Assembly: GCA_017304135.1 (NCBI GenBank)
Contig: JAFLBB010000027.1
Span: 1 to 57,989 of the forward strand
Length of the DNA: 57,989 bases
Source of the DNA: Acidobacteriota bacterium
GTDB lineage: Bacteria > Acidobacteriota > Terriglobia > Bryobacterales > Bryobacteraceae
Direction of reading: 5' to 3'
The position numbers and the translations under genes were made by a program. Under the pieces are notes generated by a model. It searched no databases and was not told where the DNA came from. It was given only the letters and a program-made list of their open reading frames with translations. Below, piece by piece: positions 1 through 8,957 of the stretch (the first letter of the stretch is position 1; the number at the start of each line of letters is the position of its first letter).

Positions 1-641
1 GTGGTCGTGTAGTTGATGCCGTCAACGGCGCCGAGGGCGCGGGCGCGGTCGAGCTTCTCATCGCTGGAGCTGAGGATAACGGCGCGGGCGCCGAGCATGG
101 TGGCGATTTGGACGGCGAAGAGGGAGACGCCGCCGGTGCCGAGGGTGAGGACGGTATCGCCGGCCTTGAGTCCGCAGCGGACCATGAGGGCGTGCCAGAC
201 GGTGACGCCGGCGCAAGGGAGCGCGGCGGCTTCCTCAGGGCTGAGGTGGGCGGGCACGTGGACGAGGGCGGACTCCTTCATGACGATGGTTTCGGCGAGC
301 ACGCCATTGGCAAACGCGCCAAGGGCACCGCGGGCGGCGGCGTCGGTGACGGGGCCGGTGATCCAATCGGGCATGAAGCAGGGCGAGACGCGGTCGCCGG
401 TGGCGACACGGGTGACGCCGGGGCCCGTTTCGATGACGACGCCGGCGCAGTCCGAACAGATGGTGAGGGGGAAGGGGAGTTTTTTGGTGTAGAGGCCCTT
501 GGCGATGAGGAGGTCGCGGTAGTTGAGCGAGACGGCTTGGACGCGGATGCGAACCTCGCCGGGCTGGAGAGGGGCTTCGGGGGCGTCCTGGATTTTCACT
601 TCATCGAGCCCGAAGGCTCCGGTAAGCTGGGCAGCGCGCAT
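1..641 (-). CDS. Zinc-less medium-chain dehydrogenase/reductase (quinone oxidoreductase-like), C-terminus cut by window
   Basis: This gene starts at the ATG on the minus strand at 641 and runs off the left edge, so about 213 N-terminal residues are visible. It reads MRAAQLTGAFGLDEVKI, then the GroES-like domain, then the Rossmann motif GTGGVS at about residues 168-173. The usual catalytic zinc cysteine near residue 40 is replaced (SLNYRDLL), which is the pattern of zinc-independent MDR enzymes such as NADPH:quinone oxidoreductases. The likely role is NAD(P)H-dependent reduction of a quinone or enone in the cytoplasm; the substrate cannot be told. It is divergent from the potassium channel gene at 687, with 45 bp between the starts. 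Confidence 0.88.
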   Translation of the reverse strand, partial: MRAAQLTGAFGLDEVKIQDAPEAPLQPGEVRIRVQAVSLNYRDLLIAKGLYTKKLPFPLTICSDCAGVVIETGPGVTRVATGDRVSPCFMPDWITGPVTDAAARGALGAFANGVLAETIVMKESALVHVPAHLSPEEAAALPCAGVTVWHALMVRCGLKAGDTVLTLGTGGVSLFAVQIATMLGARAVILSSSDEKLDRARALGAVDGINYTT

Positions 642-649
642 GGGGCTTA

Positions 650-678
650 TTGTACAGGCGCGGCGGGGCTGCTATACA
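650..678 (+). promoter_or_regulatory. Probable sigma-70-type promoter of the ion channel gene
   Basis: TTGTAC at 650-655 and TATACA at 673-678 are separated by 17 bp, close to the housekeeping consensus. The -10 ends 8 bp before the ATG at 687, so the transcript would have almost no leader. No start site has been mapped. Confidence 0.5.
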
Positions 679-686
679 AGAGAGTC

Positions 687-1469
687 ATGCCTACGAACCG
701 GCTGGATGGGGCGCTTGGCCGCGCGATCAACACATGCGTCGTGCTGGCGGCGCTGGCCACGGTGCCGCTGGTGATCCTGCAGGAGCAGGGGAACACGAGC
801 CTGGCGGTGCAGATTGCGGACTGGGCGGTGTGGATCGTGTTCGTGCTGGAGTACTCGATTGAGATCGCGCTGTGTTCCGACCGCGGGGCGTATGCGAGGA
901 AGAACTGGCTGAGCATGGCGGTGATTGTGCTGTCGTTTCCAATGGTGCCGGCGATGCTGAGCCTGACGCGGCTGGCGCGGCTGAGCCGGCTGGTGCGGCT
1001 GGTGCGGCTGGTGGGTGTCACGGCACGGGCGCTGGGCGAGCTGAAGGTGATCCTTTCGCGACAAAGCCTCATCTATGCGATGTGCATCACGGTTCTCGTG
1101 ATCATCGCCGGTGGGGCGGCGCTGACGCTGCTGGAGCCGCAGACGGTGAAGGGCGGTGTGCCGGACGGCATCTGGTGGGCCGTGGTGACGGCGACGACGG
1201 TGGGCTATGGCGACATAACGCCGCAATCGCACTGGGGACGCGCGGTGGCGGTGGTGGTGATGCTGGCCGGCGTGAGTTTGGTGTCGACGCTGGCGGCATC
1301 GATCACGACGTTTTTTGTGGGACAGCAGGAGGAGGCCGAGATTCAGGAGTTGCGCGACCGCATGGCGCGGATGGAAGCGATGCTGCAGGAGTTGCTGCGC
1401 CGGACGGAGCCTAGCGTACCTCCACCGTATCCAGAGCCCACTTCGTCCGAGCCACCGCGACAATCATGA
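687..1469 (+). CDS. Voltage-gated-type potassium channel
   Basis: This is a 260-residue inner-membrane channel of the Kv/KvAP type. Membrane helices S1-S3 lie in residues 13-90. An S4-like helix at about 93-115 carries arginines every third residue ([15 protein letters not shown]), and the pore helix is followed by the selectivity filter TVGYGD at 171-176. After the last helix (about 186-212) comes a charged, coiled-coil-like segment ([18 protein letters not shown]) and a proline-rich tail, consistent with tetramer assembly. The frame is open further upstream, but the ATG at 687 gives the correct N-terminus and has a promoter just before it. The 3' end overlaps the convergent bicupin gene by 59 bp. 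Confidence 0.93.
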   Translation: MPTNRLDGALGRAINTCVVLAALATVPLVILQEQGNTSLAVQIADWAVWIVFVLEYSIEIALCSDRGAYARKNWLSMAVIVLSFPMVPAMLSLTRLARLSRLVRLVRLVGVTARALGELKVILSRQSLIYAMCITVLVIIAGGAALTLLEPQTVKGGVPDGIWWAVVTATTVGYGDITPQSHWGRAVAVVVMLAGVSLVSTLAASITTFFVGQQEEAEIQELRDRMARMEAMLQELLRRTEPSVPPPYPEPTSSEPPRQS

Positions 1470-2286
1470 GTTCGAGATCGGCGGAGCCGTTGTTTTCCAC
1501 CGAGTGAACTTCGTTGAGGAAGACGGGGATGGCGTCGCCGGCCTTGATGGGAGCCGATTCCGAGCCGAGGCGGAAGGCGCCTTCGCCGGACATGACGTAA
1601 TAGAACTCCTCGACGCCTTCGTGGCGGTGGCGGCCGTCGCTCGCGCCAGCGGGCAGGACGAGGTGATCGACGTAGGACCAGTTGGTGTAGAACACTTCGG
1701 GGGGAAGGGCGCGGCGGTAGCGGGCCGTGCCTGTGCCGCCGTGATAGGCAGGGGCGGGGCGGAGCAGCGCCTTGTCGAGCTTCATGGTGACGAAGACGGG
1801 CTTGGGATCGAGGGTCACGCCTTCGCGGCTGTCGCCGAGATCGAAGGCATCGTATTTGCCTTTGATGGAGCCGACGGCGATGTTCATCCACTGGACGGGC
1901 TTGTTGGTGGGGTTGTAGATGGCGTGTGAGCTGCCCATGCGGTTGGGGGCGCCGGCGGGGGCTTGGAGGAGCGAGGTGCGGCCGTTGACGGTGAACTGGG
2001 CTTCGCCGTCGAAGATGACGAACATCTCTTCCATGTGGTTGTGGAAGTGGTGGCCGATGCCGCCCTTGGGCTGGATGACGCCGCGGTGGAGAAAGATGAA
2101 GTTGGTGTTGAAGGTTTGGGCGTCGAAGAGACCGGTGTAGTGGAGTTCGCCGGCGCCGGCGTGGACGCTTTTGGCGACGCGGAGTTTGTCCGGTTCGGCG
2201 CGCTGGATGCGCTGGGCGAGGGGATCCTTGGCGGAGAGGACGGAGGTGCAGACGAGGCAGGCGGAGAGGGCAAGGGCGAGGCGCAT
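1411..2286 (-). CDS. Secreted bicupin protein
   Basis: The 291-residue product starts at the ATG at 2286, which gives a signal peptide ([19 protein letters not shown]); the frame is open 22 codons further upstream but that extension lacks signal-peptide character. Two cupin barrels follow. The first contains a metal-binding-like cluster, [12 protein letters not shown], and the second [19 protein letters not shown]. Both match the G(X)5HXH(X)3-4E cupin motif 1, so each barrel could hold a metal ion. Bicupins include oxalate decarboxylase-like and isomerase-like enzymes, but nothing here fixes the reaction. The protein is probably periplasmic. It is divergent from the dehydrogenase at 2376. Confidence 0.85.
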   Translation of the reverse strand: MRLALALSACLVCTSVLSAKDPLAQRIQRAEPDKLRVAKSVHAGAGELHYTGLFDAQTFNTNFIFLHRGVIQPKGGIGHHFHNHMEEMFVIFDGEAQFTVNGRTSLLQAPAGAPNRMGSSHAIYNPTNKPVQWMNIAVGSIKGKYDAFDLGDSREGVTLDPKPVFVTMKLDKALLRPAPAYHGGTGTARYRRALPPEVFYTNWSYVDHLVLPAGASDGRHRHEGVEEFYYVMSGEGAFRLGSESAPIKAGDAIPVFLNEVHSVENNGSADLELMIVAVARTKWALDTVEVR

Positions 2287-2357
2287 TCCGAGCACTGTAT
2301 ACCAAACGGAGCTGGAACGGAACTGGCGCTGGCGAACCTGTTGGTGGGCCACGGCGA

Positions 2358-2363
2358 TATAAT
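2358..2363 (+). promoter_or_regulatory. Perfect -10 hexamer upstream of the catabolic cassette
   Basis: TATAAT lies 12 bp before the ATG at 2376. No good -35 is seen at the right distance (AACCTG at 17 bp), so this is a half-supported promoter. It would drive the four-gene cassette 2376-6416. Confidence 0.4.
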
Positions 2364-2375
2364 CGCCTCGAACTC

Positions 2376-3434
2376 ATGCAAACTCATTTTTTCCGGATCG
2401 CCGTGCTCGGCGGCGACGGCATTGGTCCCGAAGTGGTTGCCTCCGCCTTGCAGGTGTTGGAAGCGGTGCAATCGAAGCTGACCGGCGTGACGCTGGTGTT
2501 TAACGAGTTTCCGGCGGGAGCGGGCGAGTATTTGCGCTCGGGCAATCCGCTACCGGAAGAGACGATGGAGGCGTGCCGATCGGCGCATGCGACGTTGTTG
2601 GGCGCGATGGGGCTGCCTGACGTGCGCTGGCCGGGGGGCACGGAGATGGCGCCGCAACTGGACCTGCGCGAAGAGCTGGACCTGTATGCGGGCATCCGGC
2701 CGATTCACCTTTACAACGCCGCGCATACGCCGTTGAAGGGATATCAAGAGGGCGGGATCGACCTGGTGATCTTCCGCGAGAACACCGAGGGGTTGTTTGC
2801 CACGCGTAAGAATCCGTGGCCGAAGGATGCCGAGGAGGTGCGCGATCACCTGGTGGTGACGCGGCGCGGGGCCGAGCGCATTGTGCGGGCGGCGTTCCAG
2901 GAGGCGCGGCGGCGGCGTAAGCTCTGCACGCTGGTGGACAAGGCCAACGTGCTGCCGTCGATGGCGTTTTTGCGGATGGTGTTCGATCATGTGGCGACGG
3001 AGTTTCCCGATGTGGCCACGGAGCGTGTGTATGTGGATGCGGCCACGCTCTATCTGCTGCAGCGCCCGCAGGACTTCGATGTGATGGTGATGGAGAACCT
3101 GTTTGGCGACATTCTGAGCGACCTGGCGGCGGGGCTGGTGGGCGGCATGGGGATGGCGCCGTCGGCCGATATCGGCGAGAAGCACGCGGTGTTCCAGCCT
3201 TCGCATGGTTCAGCGCCGACGATTGCGGGCAAGGGGATTGCCAATCCGGTGGCGACGATCTTGTCGGCGGCGATGATGCTCGACTGGCTGCCGGGCGAGG
3301 AGACGACGCGCGGAGGGAACTTGATCCGGCGGGCGGTGGCGCATGTCTGCTCGAACAGCGCCAACCGCACATCCGACCTGGGCGGCACGCTTTCGACGCA
3401 GCAGATGACGGACCGCATTCTGGAAGCGCTGTAG
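2376..3434 (+). CDS. Isocitrate/isopropylmalate-type beta-hydroxyacid dehydrogenase
   Basis: This 352-residue NAD(P)- and metal-dependent oxidative decarboxylase is of the isocitrate/3-isopropylmalate/tartrate dehydrogenase family. Visible marks are GGDGIGPE near the N-terminus, substrate arginines in [12 protein letters not shown] and FRENTEG, catalytic Lys189 (DKANVLPS), and metal ligands Asp221, Asp245 and Asp249 ([11 protein letters not shown]). The position usually held by the catalytic tyrosine (ENTEGxY) is Phe141 here. No leuA/leuC/leuD genes are near; instead it heads a cassette with an amidohydrolase, a sugar isomerase/epimerase and a MocA oxidoreductase, so a catabolic hydroxy-acid substrate is more likely than leucine synthesis. 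The exact substrate is unknown. Confidence 0.88.
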   Translation: MQTHFFRIAVLGGDGIGPEVVASALQVLEAVQSKLTGVTLVFNEFPAGAGEYLRSGNPLPEETMEACRSAHATLLGAMGLPDVRWPGGTEMAPQLDLREELDLYAGIRPIHLYNAAHTPLKGYQEGGIDLVIFRENTEGLFATRKNPWPKDAEEVRDHLVVTRRGAERIVRAAFQEARRRRKLCTLVDKANVLPSMAFLRMVFDHVATEFPDVATERVYVDAATLYLLQRPQDFDVMVMENLFGDILSDLAAGLVGGMGMAPSADIGEKHAVFQPSHGSAPTIAGKGIANPVATILSAAMMLDWLPGEETTRGGNLIRRAVAHVCSNSANRTSDLGGTLSTQQMTDRILEAL

Positions 3435-3446
3435 CGCACGCTCACT

Positions 3447-4193
3447 ATGCGCGACGGCTACCGCGTATTCGATACGCACACACATCTTGGCACGGCACGG
3501 CACAGCGGGCGGACGGCGCATGTGGAAGAGATGCTCGCGCACATGGACCGCTACGGAGTGGACCGTTCGCTGCTGATTCCCTTCCCCGTGGTGGACGACT
3601 ACCGGGCGCAGCACGATCTGATCGCGGCAGCGGTGCGGGCGCATCCGGAGCGGTTCACCGGCGCCATTTGCCTAAACCCGTTTGTGCCGCTGGAGGAGTT
3701 TCGCGACGAGGTGCGGCGGTGCGTGGAGGAGTTGGGGTTGCGGGCGTTGAAGCTGCAGCCGCAGTATCAGCCGCTGAACCCGGTGTCGCGGCGGAGCGAC
3801 TTCTTTTTCGAAGCGGCGGCCGAGCACAAACTGCCCATCGTGGCGCACACGGGGACGGGGATTCCGTTTGCGCTACCGTCGCTGTTTATCGCGGCGGCGC
3901 GGCGGTTTCCGGAGGTCACAATCATCCTCGGCCATGCGGGCGGCAGCGTGTATTACCTGGAAGCGATTGTGGCGGCGCAGGTGTGCCCGAACATTGTGAT
4001 CGAACTGTCGAGCCTGATGCCGCATCACTGCGCCGAGGTGGTGGCGCATGTGGAGCCGGCGCGGTTGATGGCGGGTTCCGACCTGCCGGAGAGCCTCGAC
4101 GCCGAGCTTGGCAAGATCTTCACACTGGAGCTGACGGCGGAAGCGCGGCGGGCCATTTTGTGGGACACCCCGTGCCGCGTGTTCGGCCTGTAA
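3447..4193 (+). CDS. Amidohydrolase-2 (TIM-barrel) family protein
   Basis: The 248-residue cytoplasmic protein has the amidohydrolase-2 metal motif near the N-terminus (FDTHTHLG, residues 8-15), a barrel histidine in VAHTGTG, a further histidine in ILGHAGG, and an aspartate in AGSDLPES close to the C-terminus. This is the layout of small metal-dependent hydrolases and decarboxylases that act on lactones or aromatic acids. It starts 12 bp after the dehydrogenase stop, which suggests co-transcription. Within the cassette it might open a lactone produced by the MocA dehydrogenase, but that is inference. Confidence 0.85.
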   Translation: MRDGYRVFDTHTHLGTARHSGRTAHVEEMLAHMDRYGVDRSLLIPFPVVDDYRAQHDLIAAAVRAHPERFTGAICLNPFVPLEEFRDEVRRCVEELGLRALKLQPQYQPLNPVSRRSDFFFEAAAEHKLPIVAHTGTGIPFALPSLFIAAARRFPEVTIILGHAGGSVYYLEAIVAAQVCPNIVIELSSLMPHHCAEVVAHVEPARLMAGSDLPESLDAELGKIFTLELTAEARRAILWDTPCRVFGL

Positions 4194-4213
4194 AATATGC
4201 CCGAAGGACTGCA

Positions 4214-5251
4214 ATGAACAACTACCCTAAACTCCACAACGCGATGTGGCCCGGCCTGGTCGGCAAAGGTCCTGATTCGGAGCCGCCGATCGGCCTGGAC
4301 ACGATGCTTGCGATGACGGCGGCGGCTGAGGTTGACGGCCAGCGGTTTGAGGGCGTCGATCTGTTTCTCGCCTCTCCGCACACGAGCATCGACTCGACGG
4401 CGGATGACATTAAGGGGCTGGCGGACAAGATTGCCCAGCATGGCTTTGCTGTCGGCTCGCTGGTGGCGCCGGTGTGGCCACCGACGGGGGGCGGTTCGGC
4501 GATGGGGAGTGAAGAGGAGCGCAAGGCCTTTCTGACGCAGGTGCGCAAGGCGTGCGCGATTGGGAAGCAGTTGAAGGATCTTGGCATCCGGCCTTCGGGC
4601 GTGGTGCGGATTGACTCGGCGGCGAGCGTTCACGACTGGGCCGCGGACCCAGAGGGCAACCAGAAGAAGATCGCGGCCACGTTCCGCGAAGCGTGCGACA
4701 TCGCCGATGGCTTTGGCGAGTTGCTGGCGGCCGAGGGCGAGATCTGTTGGGGCGGCATGCACGGCTGGAAGAAGATGGTGCAGTTGCTGGAGATGGTGGG
4801 GCGGCCAGAGCATATCGGGTTCCAGGCCGACATGGCGCACACGCTGCTCTACACGCTCGGCTACAACGCGCCGGAAGACCGCATCGTGCCAGCGGACTTC
4901 AACTGGGACGAGGCCGGGCTGGCGGCAGGGTTGCGCACGCTGACGAAGGCGCTGCGGCCGTGGACGATCGACTTCCACGTGGCGCAGAACGATGCGACGG
5001 TGAAGGGGCAGGGTTCGCACGATAAGACGGGGCGGCACTGCCAGGCGACGGACCCCAACGGCAAGCTGAGCATCGCCCGCGACGCCGGCTACTGGCTGCG
5101 CGACGAGGACGGGCAGCTCACCAAGCGCATGGCGCACATCTGTTGGGACGGCTGCATGTTCTCAAACGACGTGATGATGAACCCGCAGACGTGGAACGAC
5201 ATTCTGGCCGCGATGATCGCCGTGCGCAACGCGCATGGCTGGAGTGAATAG
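4214..5251 (+). CDS. Sugar phosphate isomerase/epimerase-like TIM barrel
   Basis: The 345-residue protein begins [17 protein letters not shown] at the ATG at 4214, 20 bp after the amidohydrolase stop. The frame is open far upstream, but that part is a shadow of the amidohydrolase gene. The sequence fits the xylose-isomerase-like AP2Ec barrel, with candidate metal ligands in [20 protein letters not shown] and [10 protein letters not shown]. Such proteins isomerise or epimerise sugars and inositol derivatives, and they often pair with Gfo/Idh/MocA dehydrogenases, as here. The function is assigned from family and context only. Confidence 0.82.
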   Translation: MNNYPKLHNAMWPGLVGKGPDSEPPIGLDTMLAMTAAAEVDGQRFEGVDLFLASPHTSIDSTADDIKGLADKIAQHGFAVGSLVAPVWPPTGGGSAMGSEEERKAFLTQVRKACAIGKQLKDLGIRPSGVVRIDSAASVHDWAADPEGNQKKIAATFREACDIADGFGELLAAEGEICWGGMHGWKKMVQLLEMVGRPEHIGFQADMAHTLLYTLGYNAPEDRIVPADFNWDEAGLAAGLRTLTKALRPWTIDFHVAQNDATVKGQGSHDKTGRHCQATDPNGKLSIARDAGYWLRDEDGQLTKRMAHICWDGCMFSNDVMMNPQTWNDILAAMIAVRNAHGWSE

Positions 5252-5261
5252 GAGACCCGCC

Positions 5262-6416
5262 TTGGCAAAGAAGAAATTGAATGTGGGCATGATCGGCTAC
5301 GGCTTCATGGGCCGTACGCATTCGAATGCGTTTCGCAAGGTGAACAACTTTTTCGAGCTCGAATACGAGCCCGTATTGCAGGCCATCTGCGCGCGCGACG
5401 GGGCCAAGGCGAAGGCGTTTGCCGAGCAGTGGGGCTATGCGTCGGTGGAGACCGACTGGAAGAAGCTGATCGCGCGCAAGGACATCGACCTGATCGACAT
5501 CGCCAGCCCGAACAACACGCACGCCGAGATGGCGATGGCGGCGGCGGCGGCGGGCAAGATGATTCTGTGCGAGAAGCCGCTGGCGATGAACGGCGCGCAG
5601 GCCGAGACGATGGTGAAGGCGGTGGAGAAGGCCAAGGTGCCGAACATGGTGTGGTACAACTACCGCCGTGTTCCGGCGGTGACGCTGGCCAAGCAGTTGA
5701 TTGACGAAGGGCGGCTGGGACGCATTTTCCACTACCGCGCGAAGTTCCTGCAGGACTGGACGATTTCGAAAGACCTGCCGCAGGGCGGGGCCGGGTTGTG
5801 GCGGCTGGATGTGAAGGTGGCCGGCTCGGGCGTGACGGGCGATCTGCTGGCGCATTGCATCGACACGGCGATGTGGCTGAACGGCTCGATCGACAAGGTG
5901 ACGGCGATGACCGAAACCTTCATCAAGGAGCGCAAGCACACGCTCTCGGGCAAGGTGGAAAAGGTCGGCATCGACGATGCGAGCGCGTTTCTGGCGCGGT
6001 TTTCCAACGGGTCGATGGCGACGTTTGAGTCGACGCGGTATGCGCGCGGGCACAAGGCGCTCTACACGTTTGAGATCAACGGCGAGCATGCGTCGATTTT
6101 CTGGGATCTGCATGACCTGCACCGGCTGCAGTATTTCGATCATCGCGATGAGGGCATTGTGCGCGGCTGGCGTTCGCTGCACATCACCGACAGCGACCAT
6201 CCGTACATGAAGCACTGGTGGGTGCCGGGATTGCAGATCGGCTACGAACACACGTTCATTCACCAGGTGGCCGATTTCCTGCAGGGCCTGCAGGATGGCA
6301 AGCCGGCGGGGCCGAGTTTCCGCGACGGGCTGGCGACGGACCATGTGACCGACGCTGTGTTGAAGTCGGCCAAATCGGGCCGCTGGGAGAAGGTAAAGCA
6401 GGTGAGGAAGAAGTAG
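5262..6416 (+). CDS. Gfo/Idh/MocA family oxidoreductase
   Basis: This NAD(P)-dependent sugar or polyol dehydrogenase has about 384 residues. I place the start at the TTG at 5262 ([17 protein letters not shown]), because AGGAG at 5250-5254 sits 7 nt before it; an in-frame ATG at 5235 would overlap the previous gene and has no such site. The Rossmann motif GYGFMG and the family motif CEKPLAMNG (Lys as catalytic or binding residue) are clear, and the C-terminal alpha/beta domain is complete. It is the last gene of the 2376-6416 cassette, and the ribosome-binding site overlaps the end of the previous gene, so translation is probably coupled. Substrate unknown. Confidence 0.9.
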   Translation: MAKKKLNVGMIGYGFMGRTHSNAFRKVNNFFELEYEPVLQAICARDGAKAKAFAEQWGYASVETDWKKLIARKDIDLIDIASPNNTHAEMAMAAAAAGKMILCEKPLAMNGAQAETMVKAVEKAKVPNMVWYNYRRVPAVTLAKQLIDEGRLGRIFHYRAKFLQDWTISKDLPQGGAGLWRLDVKVAGSGVTGDLLAHCIDTAMWLNGSIDKVTAMTETFIKERKHTLSGKVEKVGIDDASAFLARFSNGSMATFESTRYARGHKALYTFEINGEHASIFWDLHDLHRLQYFDHRDEGIVRGWRSLHITDSDHPYMKHWWVPGLQIGYEHTFIHQVADFLQGLQDGKPAGPSFRDGLATDHVTDAVLKSAKSGRWEKVKQVRKK

Positions 6417-6443
6417 CGCGCGGGAGCGGCGGCGGGCGGATGG

Positions 6444-8834
6444 TCAGACGCCTGCCAGGCCGGGCGTCTGGGCGCGTTTAACCCACTTGTCGAGAGTCTG
6501 GCTGAGCTGGTCGAGCGTGACGGGCTTGGCGAGGAAGTCGTCCATGCCGGCGGCGAGGCAGCGGTCGCGGTCTTCCTGGAAGGCGGCCGCGGTGACGCCG
6601 ATGATGGGTGTGCGTGCGCCGTTCTGCCTCTTGCGGATTTCGACGGTGGCCTGGAGGCCGTCCATGACGGGCATCTGGCAATCCATGAGGATGGCGGTGT
6701 AGTGGCCGCAATCGAGTTTCCGCAACGCATCCAGCCCGTTTTCGGCCAGGTCGACGTGCCAGCCGAGGTGCGCCAACATGCCCTTCATGACGCGGCGGTT
6801 GATCTCGTTATCCTCGACGACGAGCAGACCGCCGCTGGGTTCACTGGAGGTTTGCGGCGGGGGCTCCCCGGCCTGGGGCAAGCCGGGGCCGTTGAGGGCG
6901 TCGCGAAGCATGACGCCCACGGCGGGCCAGGGGAGGAAGGCATTCACGCGCTGGCGGGCCCAATCGGGAAGGTCGGCGATTTCCAAGCTGGAGGCGGCCA
7001 GGATGAGCCGTCCGCGGTAGGGTTCCATGCGGAGGAGGGTGGCGCTGCCGCAAACGATGGTGAGGGAGTGGGCGGGCGGCTTACCGACGGAGAGCAGCCG
7101 CTCCACCGGGACGCCGGCGGACTGAAGGAAGGCGTGCACGGTGTCGACGCGCGGGTCGTTGGCGCCGATGAGGGCGACGGCTTCGCGCGGGAGGCTTAGC
7201 TCTTCGAGCCAGCTTTGGCTGGAGACGCCGCTGACGGGGACTTTCACGCGGAACAGGGAGCCCTCACCGACCTTGCTTTCCACCGTCACCGAGCCGCCCA
7301 TGGCCTCGCAGAGGCGGGCGACGATGGCCAAGCCAAGACCGCTGCCGCCGCGGCGGCGCGTATTGGAACTATCGAGTTGGACGAAGGGCCGGAAGATGAG
7401 CTGCTGCTGCTCGTCGGAGATGCCCGGCCCGGTGTCGCGGACTTCCAGTTCGAGCCAGCCGCCATCGGGCCCGTCGGGCGAGGCCTTGACGCCGAGTTCA
7501 ATCTGGCCGGTCTCGGTGAATTTGACGGCGTTGCCGCAGAGGTTGGTGGCGATCTGGCGGAGACGTCCGGCATCGGCGGTAACGCGGGCGGGCAGGGCGG
7601 GATCGAGGCGCAGGACGAAGCGCAGGCCGGCGGATTCGGCGATGACCTCCAGCATGGAAGCGATCTCGACGCCCAACTGGCCAGGGGAAAACGACTCGGT
7701 GGCCACCGGCAGGGGTCCCATGCGGAGGCGGGCCAGGTCGAGGACGTCGTTGATGATGCTGAGCAGACATTGCACGGAGTTGCGGACCGAGGCGGCGTAT
7801 TCGCGCTGGTCCTCGCGCAGCGGGGTGCGCAGGAGCAATTCGGTGAAGCCGAGGGCGGCGTGCATGGGGGTGCGGATCTCATGGCTCATGACGGCCATAA
7901 ATTCGCTCTTGACGCGGGAGAACTCGCGGGCCTTATTGAGGGCGCGGCGGGTGCGTGTATGGGCCTGCCGCAGCAGCAGCAGCAGAACGAGCATGGTGGC
8001 GACGGCGACGAGGGAACCGAGGAAGCCGACGAGATAGTAGCGCCGCTCATAGGAGGCGCGTTCGGCCGACATCATGACGTCGCTGCTGTAGGAGGAGAGC
8101 ACGGGATAGCCGGCGGCGAGAGCGGGCAGCGTGCCGTCGCGCATCATGCCGTCGATGCGGGCGCGGAGGCGTTCCACCAGCGCTTTTTTCGCCGGCAGAG
8201 ACATCATGCTCAACTCCATCTTCATGTCGCGGTGGGGCACCTGGCGCAGGGCGATGGTTTCGCAGCCTTTAGGGCGCGCGTGGAGCATGCGCTGCACTTC
8301 GTTGGAGTCAAGCAGGGCCGCCTCGGCCTGACCGGCGCAGACAGCGGCCAGGCGGTCAACGGCCGAGGGGCGCATGACCAGCTTGGCTTGCGGCAGGGTG
8401 GTGTAGGCAAGCCTTCCCGAGGGGGGAAACTCGGAGAACAGGATCGTGCGCGCGGCGGTATCAGCCGGTTTTTGGATGGGCGAATCGGCGCGCACGAGCA
8501 GAATGTAATCGGCCACCCACCAGGGACGGCTGAGGTAGAAGCGTTCGCGACGCTCGGGAGAAGGATTGGCGGCGGCCCAGACATCGACGGCGGCGGTGAG
8601 CAGCGACTCATCGGAGCGGCGCTGGTAAATGACCCAGTCGAGTTGGATCCCCTCGCGACGGGCGGCCTCATTGAGCACATCGACGTAGAAGCCAGCCACG
8701 CGGCCTTTGGTGTCGAAGTAAGCCGCCGGTTCGCCTGGCGCGGCCCCGATGCGCACCACTGGACCCGCGGCAAACACGGGCAGTCCTGCGCAAACTGCAC
8801 ATACCCACGCGGCGCTCAGAATGCTGCGGCGCAT
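6444..8834 (-). CDS. Hybrid sensor histidine kinase with periplasmic solute-binding (SBP3-like) domain
   Basis: The 796-residue protein has a signal peptide (1-23), a periplasmic SBP-3-like sensor domain (about 26-250), a membrane helix (about 268-288), a HisKA domain with phospho-acceptor His318 in MSHEIRTP, and a HATPase domain (N box NLCGNAVKFT, G box DTGPGIS, GSGLGLAI). After a divergent receiver-like stretch (about 550-650, ALIGANDPRVD, no phospho-Asp pattern) comes an intact receiver domain with VVEDN and phospho-Asp718 in LMDCQMPVMDG. It probably senses a small ligand such as an amino acid and relays phosphate inside the protein. No partner regulator is adjacent. Confidence 0.93.
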   Translation of the reverse strand: MRRSILSAAWVCAVCAGLPVFAAGPVVRIGAAPGEPAAYFDTKGRVAGFYVDVLNEAARREGIQLDWVIYQRRSDESLLTAAVDVWAAANPSPERRERFYLSRPWWVADYILLVRADSPIQKPADTAARTILFSEFPPSGRLAYTTLPQAKLVMRPSAVDRLAAVCAGQAEAALLDSNEVQRMLHARPKGCETIALRQVPHRDMKMELSMMSLPAKKALVERLRARIDGMMRDGTLPALAAGYPVLSSYSSDVMMSAERASYERRYYLVGFLGSLVAVATMLVLLLLLRQAHTRTRRALNKAREFSRVKSEFMAVMSHEIRTPMHAALGFTELLLRTPLREDQREYAASVRNSVQCLLSIINDVLDLARLRMGPLPVATESFSPGQLGVEIASMLEVIAESAGLRFVLRLDPALPARVTADAGRLRQIATNLCGNAVKFTETGQIELGVKASPDGPDGGWLELEVRDTGPGISDEQQQLIFRPFVQLDSSNTRRRGGSGLGLAIVARLCEAMGGSVTVESKVGEGSLFRVKVPVSGVSSQSWLEELSLPREAVALIGANDPRVDTVHAFLQSAGVPVERLLSVGKPPAHSLTIVCGSATLLRMEPYRGRLILAASSLEIADLPDWARQRVNAFLPWPAVGVMLRDALNGPGLPQAGEPPPQTSSEPSGGLLVVEDNEINRRVMKGMLAHLGWHVDLAENGLDALRKLDCGHYTAILMDCQMPVMDGLQATVEIRKRQNGARTPIIGVTAAAFQEDRDRCLAAGMDDFLAKPVTLDQLSQTLDKWVKRAQTPGLAGV

Positions 8835-8957
8835 CGATTCCCCAAGCGCAACGCCAACCGCTTCCCCAACCCTGTGCGGAGCCGCTGAAGGCGCAAACGC
8901 CCGCTTACTGCCTCTTATCGTAATATAAGTGGCCCTCTATAGTTCCGGAATCAGGAA
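8835..8957. other. Intergenic region upstream of the hybrid kinase, AT-rich with small inverted repeat
   Basis: The gap between the kinase start and the S9 peptidase stop has an AT-rich patch. It holds the inverted repeat CTTAT-N6-ATAAG at 8914-8929, which also offers -10-like hexamers for the minus-strand kinase gene. No gene or clear terminator is seen. Confidence 0.4.

Noticed and set aside
108..686. N-terminal extension of the ion-channel frame back to an ATG at 108
   Set aside because: It is antisense to the MDR gene, rich in glycine and aspartate, and the channel has a proper ATG and promoter at 687.
7965..8000. Tandem CAG/CTG run
   Set aside because: It encodes leucines of the kinase membrane helix and is not an independent repeat locus.
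7215..8888. 557-residue plus-strand ORF
   Set aside because: It is the reverse strand of the hybrid kinase gene; its composition is low complexity and it shows no domain.
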